From Ectocarpus siliculosus (taxonomy: Eukaryota > Sar > Phaeophyceae > Ectocarpales > Ectocarpaceae), in contig FN649749.1 of the NCBI GenBank assembly GCA_000310025.1, positions 16,871-80,870 of the forward strand: a stretch of DNA of 64,000 bases, given 5' to 3'. The notes beneath the pieces were generated by a model, which did no database searches, was not told the origin of the DNA, and saw only the letters and a list, made by a program, of their open reading frames with translations. Made by a program: the position numbers and the translations under genes. How positions within the stretch are numbered: position 1 is the first letter of the stretch; each line of letters begins with the position of its first letter. Shown piece by piece: positions 32,481-44,876 of the stretch.

Positions 32481-34609
32481 ACAGGTTCCTTGGTCCTCCT
32501 CCTCGCAACGTAAACATCATCATTTTCGAAGACAGGCGACAGTCAGTAAGGTTTGCCATAATAAGGTTGCTCGGGAACCACCGCCGTGCGAGTTACGTAG
32601 CCTACCAGTTATGCCGATGAGCGTTTAGGAGGGCTTTATGGGGATCGCCAAGGACCACGGAAAACTTCTTACGAAGTCTGATCTATCCCGAATGGACGAT
32701 AGTTAACCCGTGTATCAAACGAAGGCGTATAGGTTAACAGGGGTCATCTACTGCTGACGGTCAGTTATAGCATAAGTGCAAGATTTTTCTTGCAGCCTCC
32801 GGAACGCAACGCCCCTAGATGAAAACCACAGCGACTTTTGCTGCCGAAACAAGTACCTCCTACAATACTCTGCTTGTGTGTTTGGTCGATCAGCTCCATA
32901 TGGTAGCACCCCCTAGGTGGAGTAAATAGGAGGCAGTACCGTTGTGCATGTCACGTTCTTTTGGAATATACCACACAGTAGACTTCAGCAACAATCTTCA
33001 TTTTTGAATACATGTTCAAACCTTTGTGTCCGCAATTCACTATGTACACCTGCTTGTAGTATGGTCATCGGAACGGAAGTGATGGTGTTCTACATAGACA
33101 AAGGGCACCCCACCAGCAATGATACAGCAACGATATACCGTACGACAAGTACTTTGGATTGGTACACTACTCTATCCACATAGGATTGGCCTAATACATC
33201 CACACCTTTTTCGCAGCAGCGACACGCCTTTTGTGCGTCGAGCACCCACACCCCATCACAACACCACCACGATGTCCCCACAGGTCCCCAGAGCCAGTGC
33301 GTCCGAGAGTTGAATGGGCGATGAAGTTCGCGCTCGTTTTCCCGAGTCCAACTGCTTCTGGTTTCCGGTCCAATCAGTTGCATGCGCTGCAATATAGCCC
33401 CGTGCCTCACCGGATGATACCGCGCTCCAGCTGTCTATGTACAACACGTAGCATTGCTACTCCAGTCAGCTAGATGTTGTTACGCGCTAGGATAAGCTCG
33501 TCCAACCAACGCTCTTTCTTGTTGACCGACGAAAAGACTGCGACGACAGTCGGTAAAAAAATAGGCGGCGCCCTTTGGCTTAGACTGTATGCTGCGTTTT
33601 TCGTGAAGGTAAGACTGACGTCTCTTCAACGACCAGCCCATTAGCAGCCAGTTGAAACTGGTGGGAATCGCGCGCACACGCTACAACAAAGACACGCACA
33701 TAACGCGGTCGACGTGCGGGCGTGCTGTCAAACGTACCGATACAGCGATGTACCACGGATTACACCGCACGGGACTGTGAAACGTTACATACGCTTGGAC
33801 CAATCACAATGCCTCGTTTATCCCGCCTCTCTGTGTCTCTGTCTCTCTACTCTCTACTCTCTACTCTTCTCTCTACTAACGCCACCGAAATCGCCTGCGC
33901 TGCCGTCCGCGCTGCCACAACGCCACAACACACACCTTTGGGCATACCCAAAGAAAGACCGGGGCTGCATGAGGCTTGACGTATGGACTGCAGCAGTTGC
34001 TTTTTCTGTGCTTCCGCAAGAGACGTTGTCGGAGTTCGCAGTTGCCGGCCGTAGGCAAGGTTCTCTCGACGCTGGAGTGTTTCGGGTGCGACCGTCTTGT
34101 CCGTCAAGCAGCAGCTACAGGGGCAACAGCAACGGCGACGTGGCTGCCACTGCGATGGACAGAAACATAGCAAAACATCACGGTGAGCCACTCTCATGTT
34201 ATCATTGGGGCCGCAGTGACAAGGGCAGATACGGGTATTGTGACATAGCCGCATGGTTGTCACCAGTCTACCGAGTACGGATGGGTGCGGTGTTCTACGT
34301 AACGGTATACTGCTGTAAGTACTACTGCTGTCAAATCTCCTTGCAAGGGACGTGAGGTAGGGCCGCATGGTCGGGAAGTTATGGCGTATACACGGACAAC
34401 CTGAGAGGTAACACCCGTCCATACTGATATCGATATACGTGACGTACCGTACCTCATACCAAACATCGGGGGTATCAGTTCAAAGTCCTATGCATATGCA
34501 TAGACACTCGATCATGGTCAGTGGGTTTGTTGGTAAGTCTTTGCAGCGATGTATGTTTTCGGCCTCTCGCTGACGTTAGTCTCTCTCCTCTTGGTCCCTG
34601 GCACTAATC

Positions 34610-37600
34610 ATGGTATCAGAAGCGGGCCCTCCAAGAATAAGCAGCGAAACCACCCAGTCAAAACATGTAGCGCCCGCTGCAGCGGCAGCCGGAGCAGCAG
34701 CGACGACGGGACGAGCAGGGGAAGCTGAAGCATCCAGAGCAGCAGAAGCAACAGCGGCAGGAGCACCGATGGCGGAGGGGGCAACGCGGTTCGAGCGTGG
34801 AGGGGCGGCAGTGACGGAAAGTCGTGGGAGAGGGAGGGGGATGCCGTCAGTAACGCTGAAGTTGGCGATGGACCGAAACGGGGCTGTTGACGACATGTCG
34901 GAGGGTCCCAAGAGATTCACATCGCCGGCGTCTCTCGATGCGGGTGAGGAGACAAGCGTCCAACGGTAGCGGGTAGTTGCTTCCTCTGTACTCATGCAGC
35001 AGTCTTTGTGCACCCGTTCGATGTACTACTCCCAAGGCGCAGCCACTGCTGTGTCAGGTTGCAGGCGCCACAAGGAATGGCGATGGGTTGGCAAATGGGC
35101 TCGCACGAGTAGATATTGTACTTGCGGTTGACACGAGTTTCGGCCGTACCGTGCTGCAGCAGTCTCTCTCACTACTCAAGATCTCCGAGGAAAAGTGAGA
35201 ATGGACAAGCTCTGATGGGATTGATGGGCGCGCCGAAGCTCATGTAGTGACCTCCCCTCACCCATTTTTTGCACATTATCAACAAGACGTGCTGCCCCTT
35301 CTCACTTCAACGGCCTTTCAACAGGCGAGACAAGGCAGCGGAGGTTCCCAAGAGAGGGATTGACCAATATTGCCATACTCGTTACCTGTTCTCTCCGTCT
35401 CCCTTCTCGTGCACCCTCCCCCCCCCCCCCCCGTTACAGTACACCGTATCCGTCGAGATTGTGAGGCCGTTCTCGTGGGCGTGGGCACCGTAGTACGCGA
35501 CGACCCATCCCTCACGGTAAGCGAGAGATTAGAGCGGGGGTAGAGGGAAGGGGGAGAGGAAAGAGGGGTAGGGTTGAGAAGGACCATCCCTCATGGTGGC
35601 GGAAGGATGAAGCGGATGGGGGGGCGTACTCATGTTTTGCATGCCTTCGTTGTTTGACCATTGCCGGTGGGGGTGAGGAATAGTGCAAAACAGGAAGAGG
35701 TGTGACAGACAGAGAACAACAGCGGAGGGGGGCGGGATGCAGCGTGGGAGAAGGCGGTGGGCAGGCGGGACAAACTCACGGCCTGTTGTGTGGTTGACGA
35801 CACATCTTGTCTTGATGCAAAGGCCAGCAGCCTCTCATTGACATGTGTGAGCTAACCCCACATCCAATGGAGGGGTGCTCCGTTTGCACCCGCGGGTATT
35901 GCGACGGTATCAAGGCGCGATCGGAAAGCTGTCTCGCGTCTGGGCTCTCCTTGTTACGTTAGCTAACACTGACACCCCCCCCGCCCCGACTTGGTGTAGG
36001 TCCGCAGGGTGCCCCTCAATGGGGGGCAAACAAGGCAGCCAACGAGAGTTGTACTGGACCGCACTCTCCGCCTGACTGGGGCTCAAGCTGGGCAGAACCC
36101 ACGCGCCATCTTGCGAGACGGGCACTCCTCGTTGGTTTTCTACTCTGCCGGCTGCGAGGAGTGAGTGAGTTGCGCCGCACACGTAGACAAGAAATCGACA
36201 CCCCATACGAATACTCTAAAGACCGCGTTGAACGCTTCGGGTGGAACTGCTTTTCAAAGGACCTTGTGGCTGGCCTAGTGTTGAGCCTCATTCGCCTTCC
36301 TTTCAGAGAAAACTCTCTCAATAGTCTCGAACAAGTGATAAGACTGCTGCTCCTGCTGGAGACTGGTATTCCCCACTGGTGTTGCCTTCGGCACGGTCCG
36401 ATCGTGCCTACCCGTCCCACGTTGTGACCCTGTCGCGCTCGATGATACAACCCGCCGCCCCATTTCCACGTGCACCGCAGCACCGAAGCGAGGGCTGCTG
36501 AGCTCAAAGCGGATGTGAAGCGGTCACGAACCGCCGTCTCAGACTCCCCTGGGGAAACTGAACCTGACACGTCTCATCAGAAGTTAGCACCCGTCGACTT
36601 CGTCGGGATGCCCGTGCAGCGTCCGGGGGCGGGTGTCGATCTCTCCGGCGTGTTGGGGGCGTTGTTAGAGGTGCGTGCTCTTTTGGCTATAATTGAAGTC
36701 ATGTAGTGTTTTCTTTCTGCTACATAGTGCGGTAGATAGGGGGTACACTGGAGGGGAGGAACCGCTCAACCTCCCTGGTGCTAATGGTGACGGTAACACC
36801 TCTACAGCGGAATCCTTCAGCCTGACAGACGGCCGATCGAGGTCGTCAGTTTGGAGCGGGCGAAGGGTTGGTAGAGACTGCGAGCGTCTGGTGACAATAG
36901 ACATGCACAGCAGCACGAAGGTTGCACGTGCCCGAAAGCATGCCGTAGCTGTGGCAAAGGAGAGCAGGACAAGGAAGTAGGTGAATGAACTCTACCGCTA
37001 AGTATGGGTCTTGATGCCCCTTGTACACACAAGCCATGGCGGGCCGGTGGTCCTTGCCGACCTTGTTGATAGAGTGTTTTTCTCTCTTCCAGGGTGTTGT
37101 ACTAGTATTTGTGACGCCGCTGGTCCTCTATGAGATCCTCGGTATCTTTTTGAAGGTGGTGTAGAGAGCATAGACAAGATGAAAATTCGCACATAACCAA
37201 TCAATCCCTGTGTGCAAACCTGTCTGCAAAAGGTATGCGTGCTTTAAACCTTGTTGCATCCTTACGACGACGGTTTTGTCAAGGAGCAAGCGGTAAGCAT
37301 AGTCTAGACGGACAGCCATCGGCTAATACTCAATCTGATGTAGAGAGTACAGACGAGATTATGATACGCACACAACCACAATCTGCTCTGCGTGCAAAAG
37401 CATGCACGCTTTTATTGTTGTTGCATCCTACAGCGTTCGATGCCACCCACATCATCTGCGAGTGCACGGATCATAAGACAGATGATGATGTGTTCCGAAA
37501 AGAGTCATCAACGCGTACTTGTACATGCGTGCGTTACACAACGAATGCACCCTACTGTGGTGATGCCACGCTAAAGCCATCGCGATGGGTGATAACGTTG

Positions 37601-38813
37601 TATTAATACAGCGAAATCTCTGGGTCCTTCAGCATTTTCGTTGAACTCGCGGGTTTGCCAGCTCCCACGCGCGTGAGCACCTACTTGGGTTCTTGGCATT
37701 TTCGACCATGATGGCCTGTTTTAAAGCCACAGCGAAGGCTGCAGAACACGCAGGCTTTGGACTGCACCGTGACACCTGTTGCTCATGGGTTTTCTTGCAG
37801 CTCAGCTAGAAGCCAGCGCGTACTTCCAAATGTATATTTCATCCTTGGCCCGTCTTTTGCAAACTTTCTTGCGTTTTCTCTCAGCGAGGGATAGACCACG
37901 TCCTGGTGGAAGGCGGGCCTAGCGTGGCGAGGGGTTTCCTTTCAGAGAGGCTCGTTGACAGGGCGATTATCATTCGGGCTCCTATGGAGTTTGTCCGGCC
38001 CGTCCCCTCGGACATAGCGACAGACACCCTGCGAAGGTAGGGCATGTCGGGAAGGTTGGTGCCGAAGACGGTAACGCCCGGACGGGTTTCCTAAAGCGTC
38101 GAAAGGCCTTGTCGACAGGGCCGGTTGTTTCTCCACGTGACCCCTAGCTGCCACACACGATCGCAAGTATCTCTTCGAAATGCGCCATAAATTGGCTTGT
38201 ACTTCTCTTCATGGAAGTTTTGTGTACATACTCCTGTGACCCATCTTTGAAAACAAGGGTTGGCGTTCTTGTAATGGGCACAGTAATGAAAACTGAAATT
38301 GAGTTGGATGCCTGTCTGCGAGATTTATTAGTGCAAACTCGCACCGCTCCTAACTCAAGGCGCGGTCACGCTACAGTAGGCAGGTGGAGCGCTACGAGGT
38401 GCATGGCAGTATCTACTACTGATCCTCCTAGTCGGTGAACGGCGTTCTTTTTCGACCCGGACTTACACGAGGGTGACGGTGCACGGCAACCAAAAGTGCT
38501 TAGGTCACTTATGACGATGACGACTTTCGCCTCCTTGCGCCAGGGGGCTTTGCTCCGTGCTCCCACTCGGTTGGCATGCTCGATCACTTGTTTCCACTTA
38601 CCACTCGCAGCGAGAAGGAACTGCATACCGCATAATAACCCCCCCCACAACACAGAAAGTCGCCTTGATGTCTCCCCCATCGACTTGTCACCTCCCGCTT
38701 TCAGGGCCGGGTTAGAGCTCGTTGGTTGCACCAAGTGGGGAGACGACGAAGCGGAGTGTTGGACTCGACCGGGGCTTGGCTGGCCCGGGGGGGGGGTCGG
38801 CAGTTGGCCCTGA
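34610..38813 (+). CDS. RibD-type reductase (5-amino-6-(5-phosphoribosylamino)uracil reductase family)
   Basis: Six exons: 34610-34943, 35440-35516, 36000-36160, 36481-36670, 37885-38036, 38705-38813. All junctions keep phase and give 340 aa. An in-frame TAG lies upstream of ATG 34610. After about 80 Ala-rich residues the RibD C-terminal (reductase) fold follows: PSVTLKLAMDRNGAV, FTSPASL, then HRIRRDCEAVLVGVGTVVRD, DDPSLTVR, RVVLDRTLRL, HVLVEGGPSVARGFLSERLV and the terminal ECWTRPGLGWP. The family reduces the ribosyl side chain of the pyrimidine intermediate of riboflavin synthesis using NADPH. The deaminase domain of bacterial RibD is absent, as in plant PyrR and fungal Rib7-type proteins. 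An acidic insert (DTEARAAELKADVKRS...) interrupts the fold in exon 4. No clear targeting peptide. Confidence 0.88.
36671..37884 (+). other. Fourth intron of the RibD-type gene, with open frame and tandem duplication
   Basis: A 1.2-kb intron. An open frame of about 80 codons (36740-36980, Arg/Ser-rich) has no donor before its stop and would interrupt the reductase fold, so I leave it out of the gene. From 37157 a block of about 180 bp (GTAGAGAGCATAGAC...) is repeated in diverged form from 37340. Confidence 0.55.
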
Positions 38814-39539
38814 TGTTCCTCCTGGTAGCCGGAGTTTGTTGTGAATCCGTTGTTAGAATAGTGTTGTCGCTGGCCTTGGTGTTGGTGTTTTCCCACTTTC
38901 CCGGATGCACGAACGTGCTTCGATTCGCGGAAGAGGGTCGGTTGAACTCTGCAGACGGGGAAAGGAGACGCTGAAGCACCATCAGCAGGCAGGCTGCCGG
39001 CCTCGGAAGATGTAATAATAGCACTTACAACACGTTTGGCTTCGACGTTGTGTTGTCAATGTAGTCACGCGATATCTTGCCGATATCTTGCGTCTGAAGG
39101 TGTTATTGTGCCCTTGTTTCAATTAAACCCGTGTTCGAGAAGGGAAAAGGTGGAGGGATCTTCGAAACTGTCTACTTTAATTATGAGTGACCTGGATAGG
39201 TCCCCTCAGCCTAACAAAGGCCGTGAAAAGTTAGGCAGTTTTGAAGTGCAGAAAGTTCTTGCGGGATCCTTTCCTTCTATAAACCAGTTGTGCTTTACTC
39301 CAGAGCTGTAAACGTTTGAGCAACGCTCACGAGTGATTCATCTCAATCCAAGAACCGATTGATCGATATTCTTCGAAACAATACAGCAGGAGGAAACGTC
39401 GCAACCCAATAAAATACTCAAGAATGCCGTGCACGGCCATGAAATTGCACATCCTTCCCGATTATGCTACATGCGCTCTGCCTGGAAGCTGCTGAAACCC
39501 AATTCATAAATCCTTGCACCGCTCAGGCAAGCTCTCCTC

Positions 39540-40062
39540 GTACTCAACCGAGATTACCTGCAGTGGGTGGTAGCGTTGGCCGTTTCACAAGTACATACAG
39601 TAGTGCCTCGCCAAGCCTACGTAGTGGTTCATATACACCTACGAGACGTGCACAAGAGAGCGAGCCTCAGTCACAGCATCAGCTTCGCGTGGGGTGAGAG
39701 GGCCGTCTCTCCTACCACCACACTCTGTAGCGGCAGAAAGGCAGAGGGTCTTCGTTAAACAATAGGAGTACGTTTTTTCACGCGTCTCTTTGCTGGTGCT
39801 GATGCATTAGCGGATCTCGGTATTTACAGAATTTTTCGACTTCGATCCACAAGCAGCATATTTTAGGCCTACCTGCAGCTCATAAGGGTGGCACGACCGA
39901 ACCACACCACGAAATCCCGATGGGCCTCGCACAAACTACGTTTGCCAATCGGCGTGAGGGCAGCTTATCAACCCACTCGGTTGTTTCCGCTGCGGCTGCC
40001 GCACCCGCCGCCACTGCCAACAAAGTTTTTGGCGACACGCGCCTAGAGTCAGCAAGTCCGTG
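39540..40062 (+). CDS. Possible small two-exon gene (low confidence)
   Basis: Between two convergent genes, a Ser/Arg/Gln-rich block (about 39540-39688, SSPRTQPRLPAVGGSVGRFT...) could splice, after CGC|GTGGGG, to a block at about 39858-40062 encoding ...MGLAQTTFANRREGS and an Ala-rich end with TGA. The phase works for one donor/acceptor pair only, and no start codon is fixed. It could equally be untranslated sequence. Confidence 0.22.
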
Positions 40063-40157
40063 ACACCGAACCTTCATCCGAGTCGACCGTCTCTGCGGCT
40101 ACTAGATCAATACCAGCAGTACGGTATCTCGCACGCCAAGATCCACCTCAACCATGC

Positions 40158-42279
40158 TCACCCATCCTCGTCATCTCCGAAAGACAGTAGCTTGGCATTG
40201 CTCAGCTTGGCCAGTTTTGCCCGCTTGGTCTTCTTCTTGGACCCTTTGCCACTCTCCCCACTCTTGCCCGCGGCCCCACCCGCCGCAGCAGAAACGGGCC
40301 GCTTGTTGAATTTCAACTTCCCCGATGCATCTGTGTACTCGATGGGCTCTTCTGGGGGAGGCGGTGCTTTGGGTGCACCCGCTGCCGACCCTTCTCCTGC
40401 CGCGCCCCCGTTTCCCCCCGCTGTTCTGCCGCCCTTTGCTTCTGAACCCTGCATCAAATGGGAGCGGCAATCCCAACGTTTGTGTGGGCGGGCACGAAGC
40501 TTTTCAAAATTATCTTCCGAACAGTCATGAGCGGTAGACACACACGAGAAGGAACCCCTTGTATTCCAATACTAGTGAGCTTTGAGGGCCAAAACCGCTC
40601 GCACCTTCGCGGTCAACTATGTACCGGATGAGGCCAGCGTACGGCTATCTACTAGGGTGCTATTATTCTTGCCAATATGGCACATATGCCGCGGCGAACG
40701 CAGTCACATTGAGCTGCGGGGAAAATGCGCCACGTCGGCAACAACCCCCTGTCTCCACACATCTCACTCTCACTCTCACACATGACCAACAATACAGTTG
40801 TTGCTGCAGTACGTCAGATACGCATGAACATCGACGCCCACACGTCTATCATCTATCCCCCATGCCTGCTGCTGAGGTGTGGGGATAAGCGTGATAGTTC
40901 ATAATTGCTCACCACTAATATACCTAAGAAACTACAACGAGACAGACACCCTGCCATTGCAAAGGGTTGAGGGAATCGGTTGAGTACATGAGGGCTTCAC
41001 AACTTCTGGCCACTGCTACTGATGACCGGTTTATATACCACTGAACCATGACGGGATACTGCACACAGGACTGCGGGTTGCAGCCACCATTCCACGGAAA
41101 TTCGACGGCCGCCGGCGGCAAGAAATACATTGACCGAGCAAACCTTGCATTGGCCCAAGGAGCGTGGCCACACTGTTGTGAGCCTCGTAGTGGAGTCTCA
41201 CACTATTTTGAGTGTGCCGACTACATCGGGTTGCCGTCCGCTTCGGTGTACAGGGCTGCGTGCATCTCACAAACGTGTCGTAAACTATTTTTCCGCAAAG
41301 CAACGGTCGACGCAGAATGCGAATTCGGGTAGCACTCGAGAAGCCAACGAGCGACTGCAAAATTTCTTTTAGAAGGCGGTTTTCTGTGCATCCGACGCGC
41401 CCCACAGAATCGCGAACTGCATTCAGTTGCTTTGGACGAACATGGCCGTGTACTCCTCCTGTTATTGGTACGCGCACACACACACCCGGGGCACTTCATC
41501 ACCTGACCAGAGCCTATGCTAGCAGAGAGTTCTCTTGCGCGTTTTCGCAAGGCCTCTTTGTCTTCTTCCTTGCTGGGGTGCGTCTTCATGTACGCCTCCA
41601 AAGCTGCCACCTCTTCTTCGTCGTAGTCCTCAAAAGCACCTCCGCTCCCGCCCCCGCCGCCTGCCGCCGCTCCCCCTCCGCTCCCACCCCTGCCCTCCGC
41701 TGCGCCTTGGTTGGAATCTCTATCTCGGCCACGACCCCGCCCGGGCATGCCACTTTTCCCGCTTGAACTGCCGCCCCCTCCATCCGTGAAATCTCCGCCT
41801 CCGCTGAACGTTTCTTCGTTGTCAGGGCTATAACCGTAGCGAAGGCGGTAGCGGTAGCGACGTGGTTAGAGGTGCTCTTATTCTCCGCACAGAGCGCGTT
41901 CAGATTTCGCAGGAATCAAAGGAATAATGCAAGAGCTACATGTACACAATGTTCGACATCACGGTGAGATATAAAGAGAGCAGAAAGTATATGTGCACAT
42001 ATGTGCATGTAGTATGTGCGTTAGGGCTTCCCGGGGGTGGGCCTACCCTGAGAGGCCATCATACCGAAGAACACCAACCAACATCATCAAGATCAAAAGT
42101 CTAACAAGATGTGTACAGTAGTCTACCGATGATACCCGGGATGTCCGTGTCTCCTATATGCATACATTTGAACGTACAAATCTCTCTTTTCATCCTATGC
42201 CTCCTCCTTCCCTCCTGCCCCCCCCCCCTCTCTCTCTGCTTTTCCCCATGCCAGCTTGATATAGTCTACTGCTGCACCA

Positions 42280-42321
<42 letters not shown>

Positions 42322-42447
42322 TCGTTTGCCTCACCCTTGTTGTGGCTTGGGCCCCGTTAGCATAGTCTCATACTGCTGAAGGAATTTCGGGATCACCCTG
42401 GTGAAGGCAGGCTTTGGTCCTTTCCCTCCTTTTCCCCCTCTTGCCAT
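40158..42447 (-). CDS. DUF4604 / KIAA1143-like protein
   Basis: Three minus-strand exons: 42447-42335 (ATG, 37 codons plus two bases), 41827-41503 and 40448-40158 (TGA). All junctions keep frame, giving 242 aa. The N-terminus is Gly/Lys-rich followed by PAFTRVIPKFLQQYETM, the short aromatic/Phe-Leu block expected at the start of DUF4604 proteins. The middle is Gly/Ser-rich with EDYDEEEVAALEAYMKTHP. The end has YTDASGKLKFNKRP, a Lys-rich stretch and the terminal LLSFGDDEDG, the family's hallmark (LSF followed by acidic residues). The family is conserved across eukaryotes, small, largely disordered and of unknown biochemical role. Confidence 0.78.
41990..42330. other. First intron of the DUF4604-like gene with (CT)n(CA)n tract
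   Basis: The intron between 41827 and 42335 holds a (CT)n stretch next to a (CA)n stretch (about 42281-42321). Read on the coding strand this is a purine/GT repeat close to the splice donor. Confidence 0.7.
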
Positions 42448-43841
42448 GGTAACGTGTCTGTTCTCTCGCAAACGCTGTTGTTGTATTGTCTCGAGCTGTC
42501 TCTCTCTCACGTACGGCCTGCGGAGGCGCTGGGCCGCGCTCGCTTACGGGACTGTTGAAGTAAAAAACGCCTGACGCTGTTTCAAACCCCCCGGTTCCCA
42601 AGATGTCCCTCACAAACCATTTTCCCGATCTCCGTTGGTGCTTCCCCGCCATCCCCCGCGATCGATCCCGCTTCTACCCGCCACGCACTACTCACCCGCC
42701 TCGGAAGCATCTCGCGCAGCCATCGGTTTGGTACCTACGTGCAGGTTACCACCCGTATCCGTGCATTAAATTCCGGACTCTGTCAATGTTGTCGCAGGCG
42801 TGGGTCACGTCTTACAAGCCCACATCAACGTCACACATAAGCGTAAACCGTGTTTGCTGCTGCTTTCTCAAGCGCGGCCGAAGAAGCACCACCAGCACGA
42901 CCACCGATCCACCGCCACTCACCTAAGAATACCTTGAGACAATGTGGCAATCTAATGGCAGGGCGCCCAGGTGTAAATCCAAGGTGAGCGGGTCTACATC
43001 TTGCGGCGTCAGAGTACTGACCGTGTTCAATTATATTCTGTTCTGGGTTCGTGCGTCTGAAGGGCTGCTCGGTGTCATTCTGCTGTACCAGCAGACTTTT
43101 GTAGATCGTTTGGTGTACGGACTGCGTCCAACCGCTATCCTTGCGGTATGAACAACGGCGGTGGCTTGCGCTGATTCAATGTACAAACATGCCTGGAGCA
43201 GTGGTGATGATGTTGACAGCACAGCGAGTTAAAATGATTTGTGATATGTATACGTTCATCAGTTGGCTCCTTGAGGTTGAAAAACGCGCCGACAAATGAC
43301 TCAAGAACTCTCAGGAGAAGATGTGCAACTGAAGATGTGTAGACAGCGTTAGTCAGAGCAGCTTGTCTTGGGAGCATGTGCTGTATGGTCTCGGGTAGTA
43401 CAGTGTTGTGATCGTTGTTGTCTTCACATTTATAAATCATCCGTCTCTGCTCAGTACCTAAATAACATCCGACTGGTCCAACTGACTGACACCTTACACA
43501 TGGTCACGGACCAGTTCTATTATATATACTTCGTATAAGAAATCGTTTCATTCATTTCTTGCCCTCCGAATGACAAAACATTCATAAGCTGAATGAACGC
43601 GGCGACAAATAGTCAGTCTGTCGATTTCTTCGACTCATGAGAAGCACGAGAATTAAACTCAGCGGCACTGCTATGTATAACAAGGTTAACGTTATTGCGT
43701 GGAAGTACATGCTTTTGTTTGTGTCTTGTTTGGTTGTATGCGCAACTACAATTTCGCACAGCGGTTGGCGATAACGAGCCATTGCCTTTCGTCTATTTCA
43801 CATTAACTTTTTCGTCTCTTGTGCATTTTAACCATTACTTT
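42448..43841. other. Intergenic region upstream of two divergent genes
   Basis: Between the DUF4604-like start (minus) and the LTR palindrome that precedes the N4BP2-like start (plus). Several short open frames occur (for example 42603-42926) but none shows splice-phase support or recognisable domains. Promoters are expected here; no motif was identified. Confidence 0.5.
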
Positions 43842-44289
43842 TGTTTGTGTGTGCTCGGCAGGATACAGATCTCCGAGAACTCCGGGAGGGGTCACGCAGA
43901 TACTTCTATGATGGGTGTGATGGTTTGCGCTATAATAGGCTCTTATTTCCCGCCCATCTCTCACTCGTGAATACAATGAACTTGAGGCAGTCCCTTGTGC
44001 AGAACGCGCTCGACAAGAGCAAGCGAGCGTGATAACGCAGTGCACGCGCCGACACCCGCGATTGTCGGCGCGTGTACTGCGTTATCACACTCGCGGGCTC
44101 TTGTCGAGAGCGTTTCTGCACAAAGGGTAGACTCAAGTTCCGTGTATCAACGAGTGAGAGAGATGGGCAGGAAATTAGATATTATAGCACGTCAAGTCCA
44201 TCACTCCCATCATGTCTATCTGCGTAACTCCCCCCCGGAGATCTCGGAGATGTGTATCTGTGTATCCTGCTGAGGACACACACAAAACA
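43842..44289. mobile_element. Palindrome of two LTR-like sequences, tail to tail
   Basis: The left arm 43842-44054 starts TGTTTGTG and ends CGCGCCGACA. The right arm 44063-44289 is its inverse (TGTTTTGTG... to ...CGCGCCGACA read on minus), separated by only 8 bp (CCCGCGAT). Both arms begin with TG and end with CA. They share blocks in order with the copia LTR at 11129: CTCAGCAGGATAC, CTCCGGGGG, GTTACG, TGATGGAC, CTTGAGTC. They therefore look like two copies of a related LTR in inverted orientation with no internal domain. No target duplication was found. A transcript would fold into a long hairpin. Confidence 0.75.
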
Positions 44290-44317
44290 AGTTAGTTGTC
44301 GGTGTTTGCGTTTATAG

Positions 44318-44369
44318 CATCGACCGCACTAACGGGTTAACCAGAAGTCTTCAGCGCGGTTAAAACCAC
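44318..44369. repeat. Dispersed short repeat, copy B
   Basis: Diverged match to 20533-20600 with the same ACCGC..AGCGCGGT ends, directly beside the LTR palindrome. Confidence 0.45.
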
Positions 44370-44876
44370 AAGACGCTTATAAAAGGCCATGATCCCGGGC
44401 CCCGTTAGGCGGGGATACGTGGGAGGCTAGACTATTCTATAGATTGAACACAAACGGTCACAGACGAAAAATAAATGCACATGTTTACGACGCCTCTATT
44501 TTCTAGTCGTGTTCTTTCTGACTCCGTTCATGTAATGCTGTTGCTGGTTCTGCCAACCTCCCACTGCGTTATTTGTTCTGTTTTCCGATAATTTTTGTCC
44601 CTCTGGCGTTTGTTGCGTGGAACATCAGCTGGGGCGCAACTTGTACTCTCTTCTAACCCCTCTCCTTGTTTTTCATTTTTGCTTCCATCACCCTCTGCTC
44701 TTTCGTGATTACCATTATCCTACTTCCGTGCCACTTACCATCCTCCTTATCACCAGCACCACTTTCTCTCCCACGTCCTCACAATGAGCTGTTGTTTCTG
44801 GACGTGGTGGAGGTAACGGCAGTGTGCCGAATACACCACAGTTTAATGTGCGCCGACGTCATGCCGGCATCGACGT

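Noticed and set aside
33714-34422. Open frames on both strands upstream of the RibD-type gene
   Set aside because: Neither strand gives phase-consistent junctions, a recognisable domain or a start linked to a neighbour; left unannotated.
37120-37500. Possible CRISPR-like or direct-repeat array
   Set aside because: Only two diverged units of about 180 bp without regular spacers, in a eukaryotic intron.
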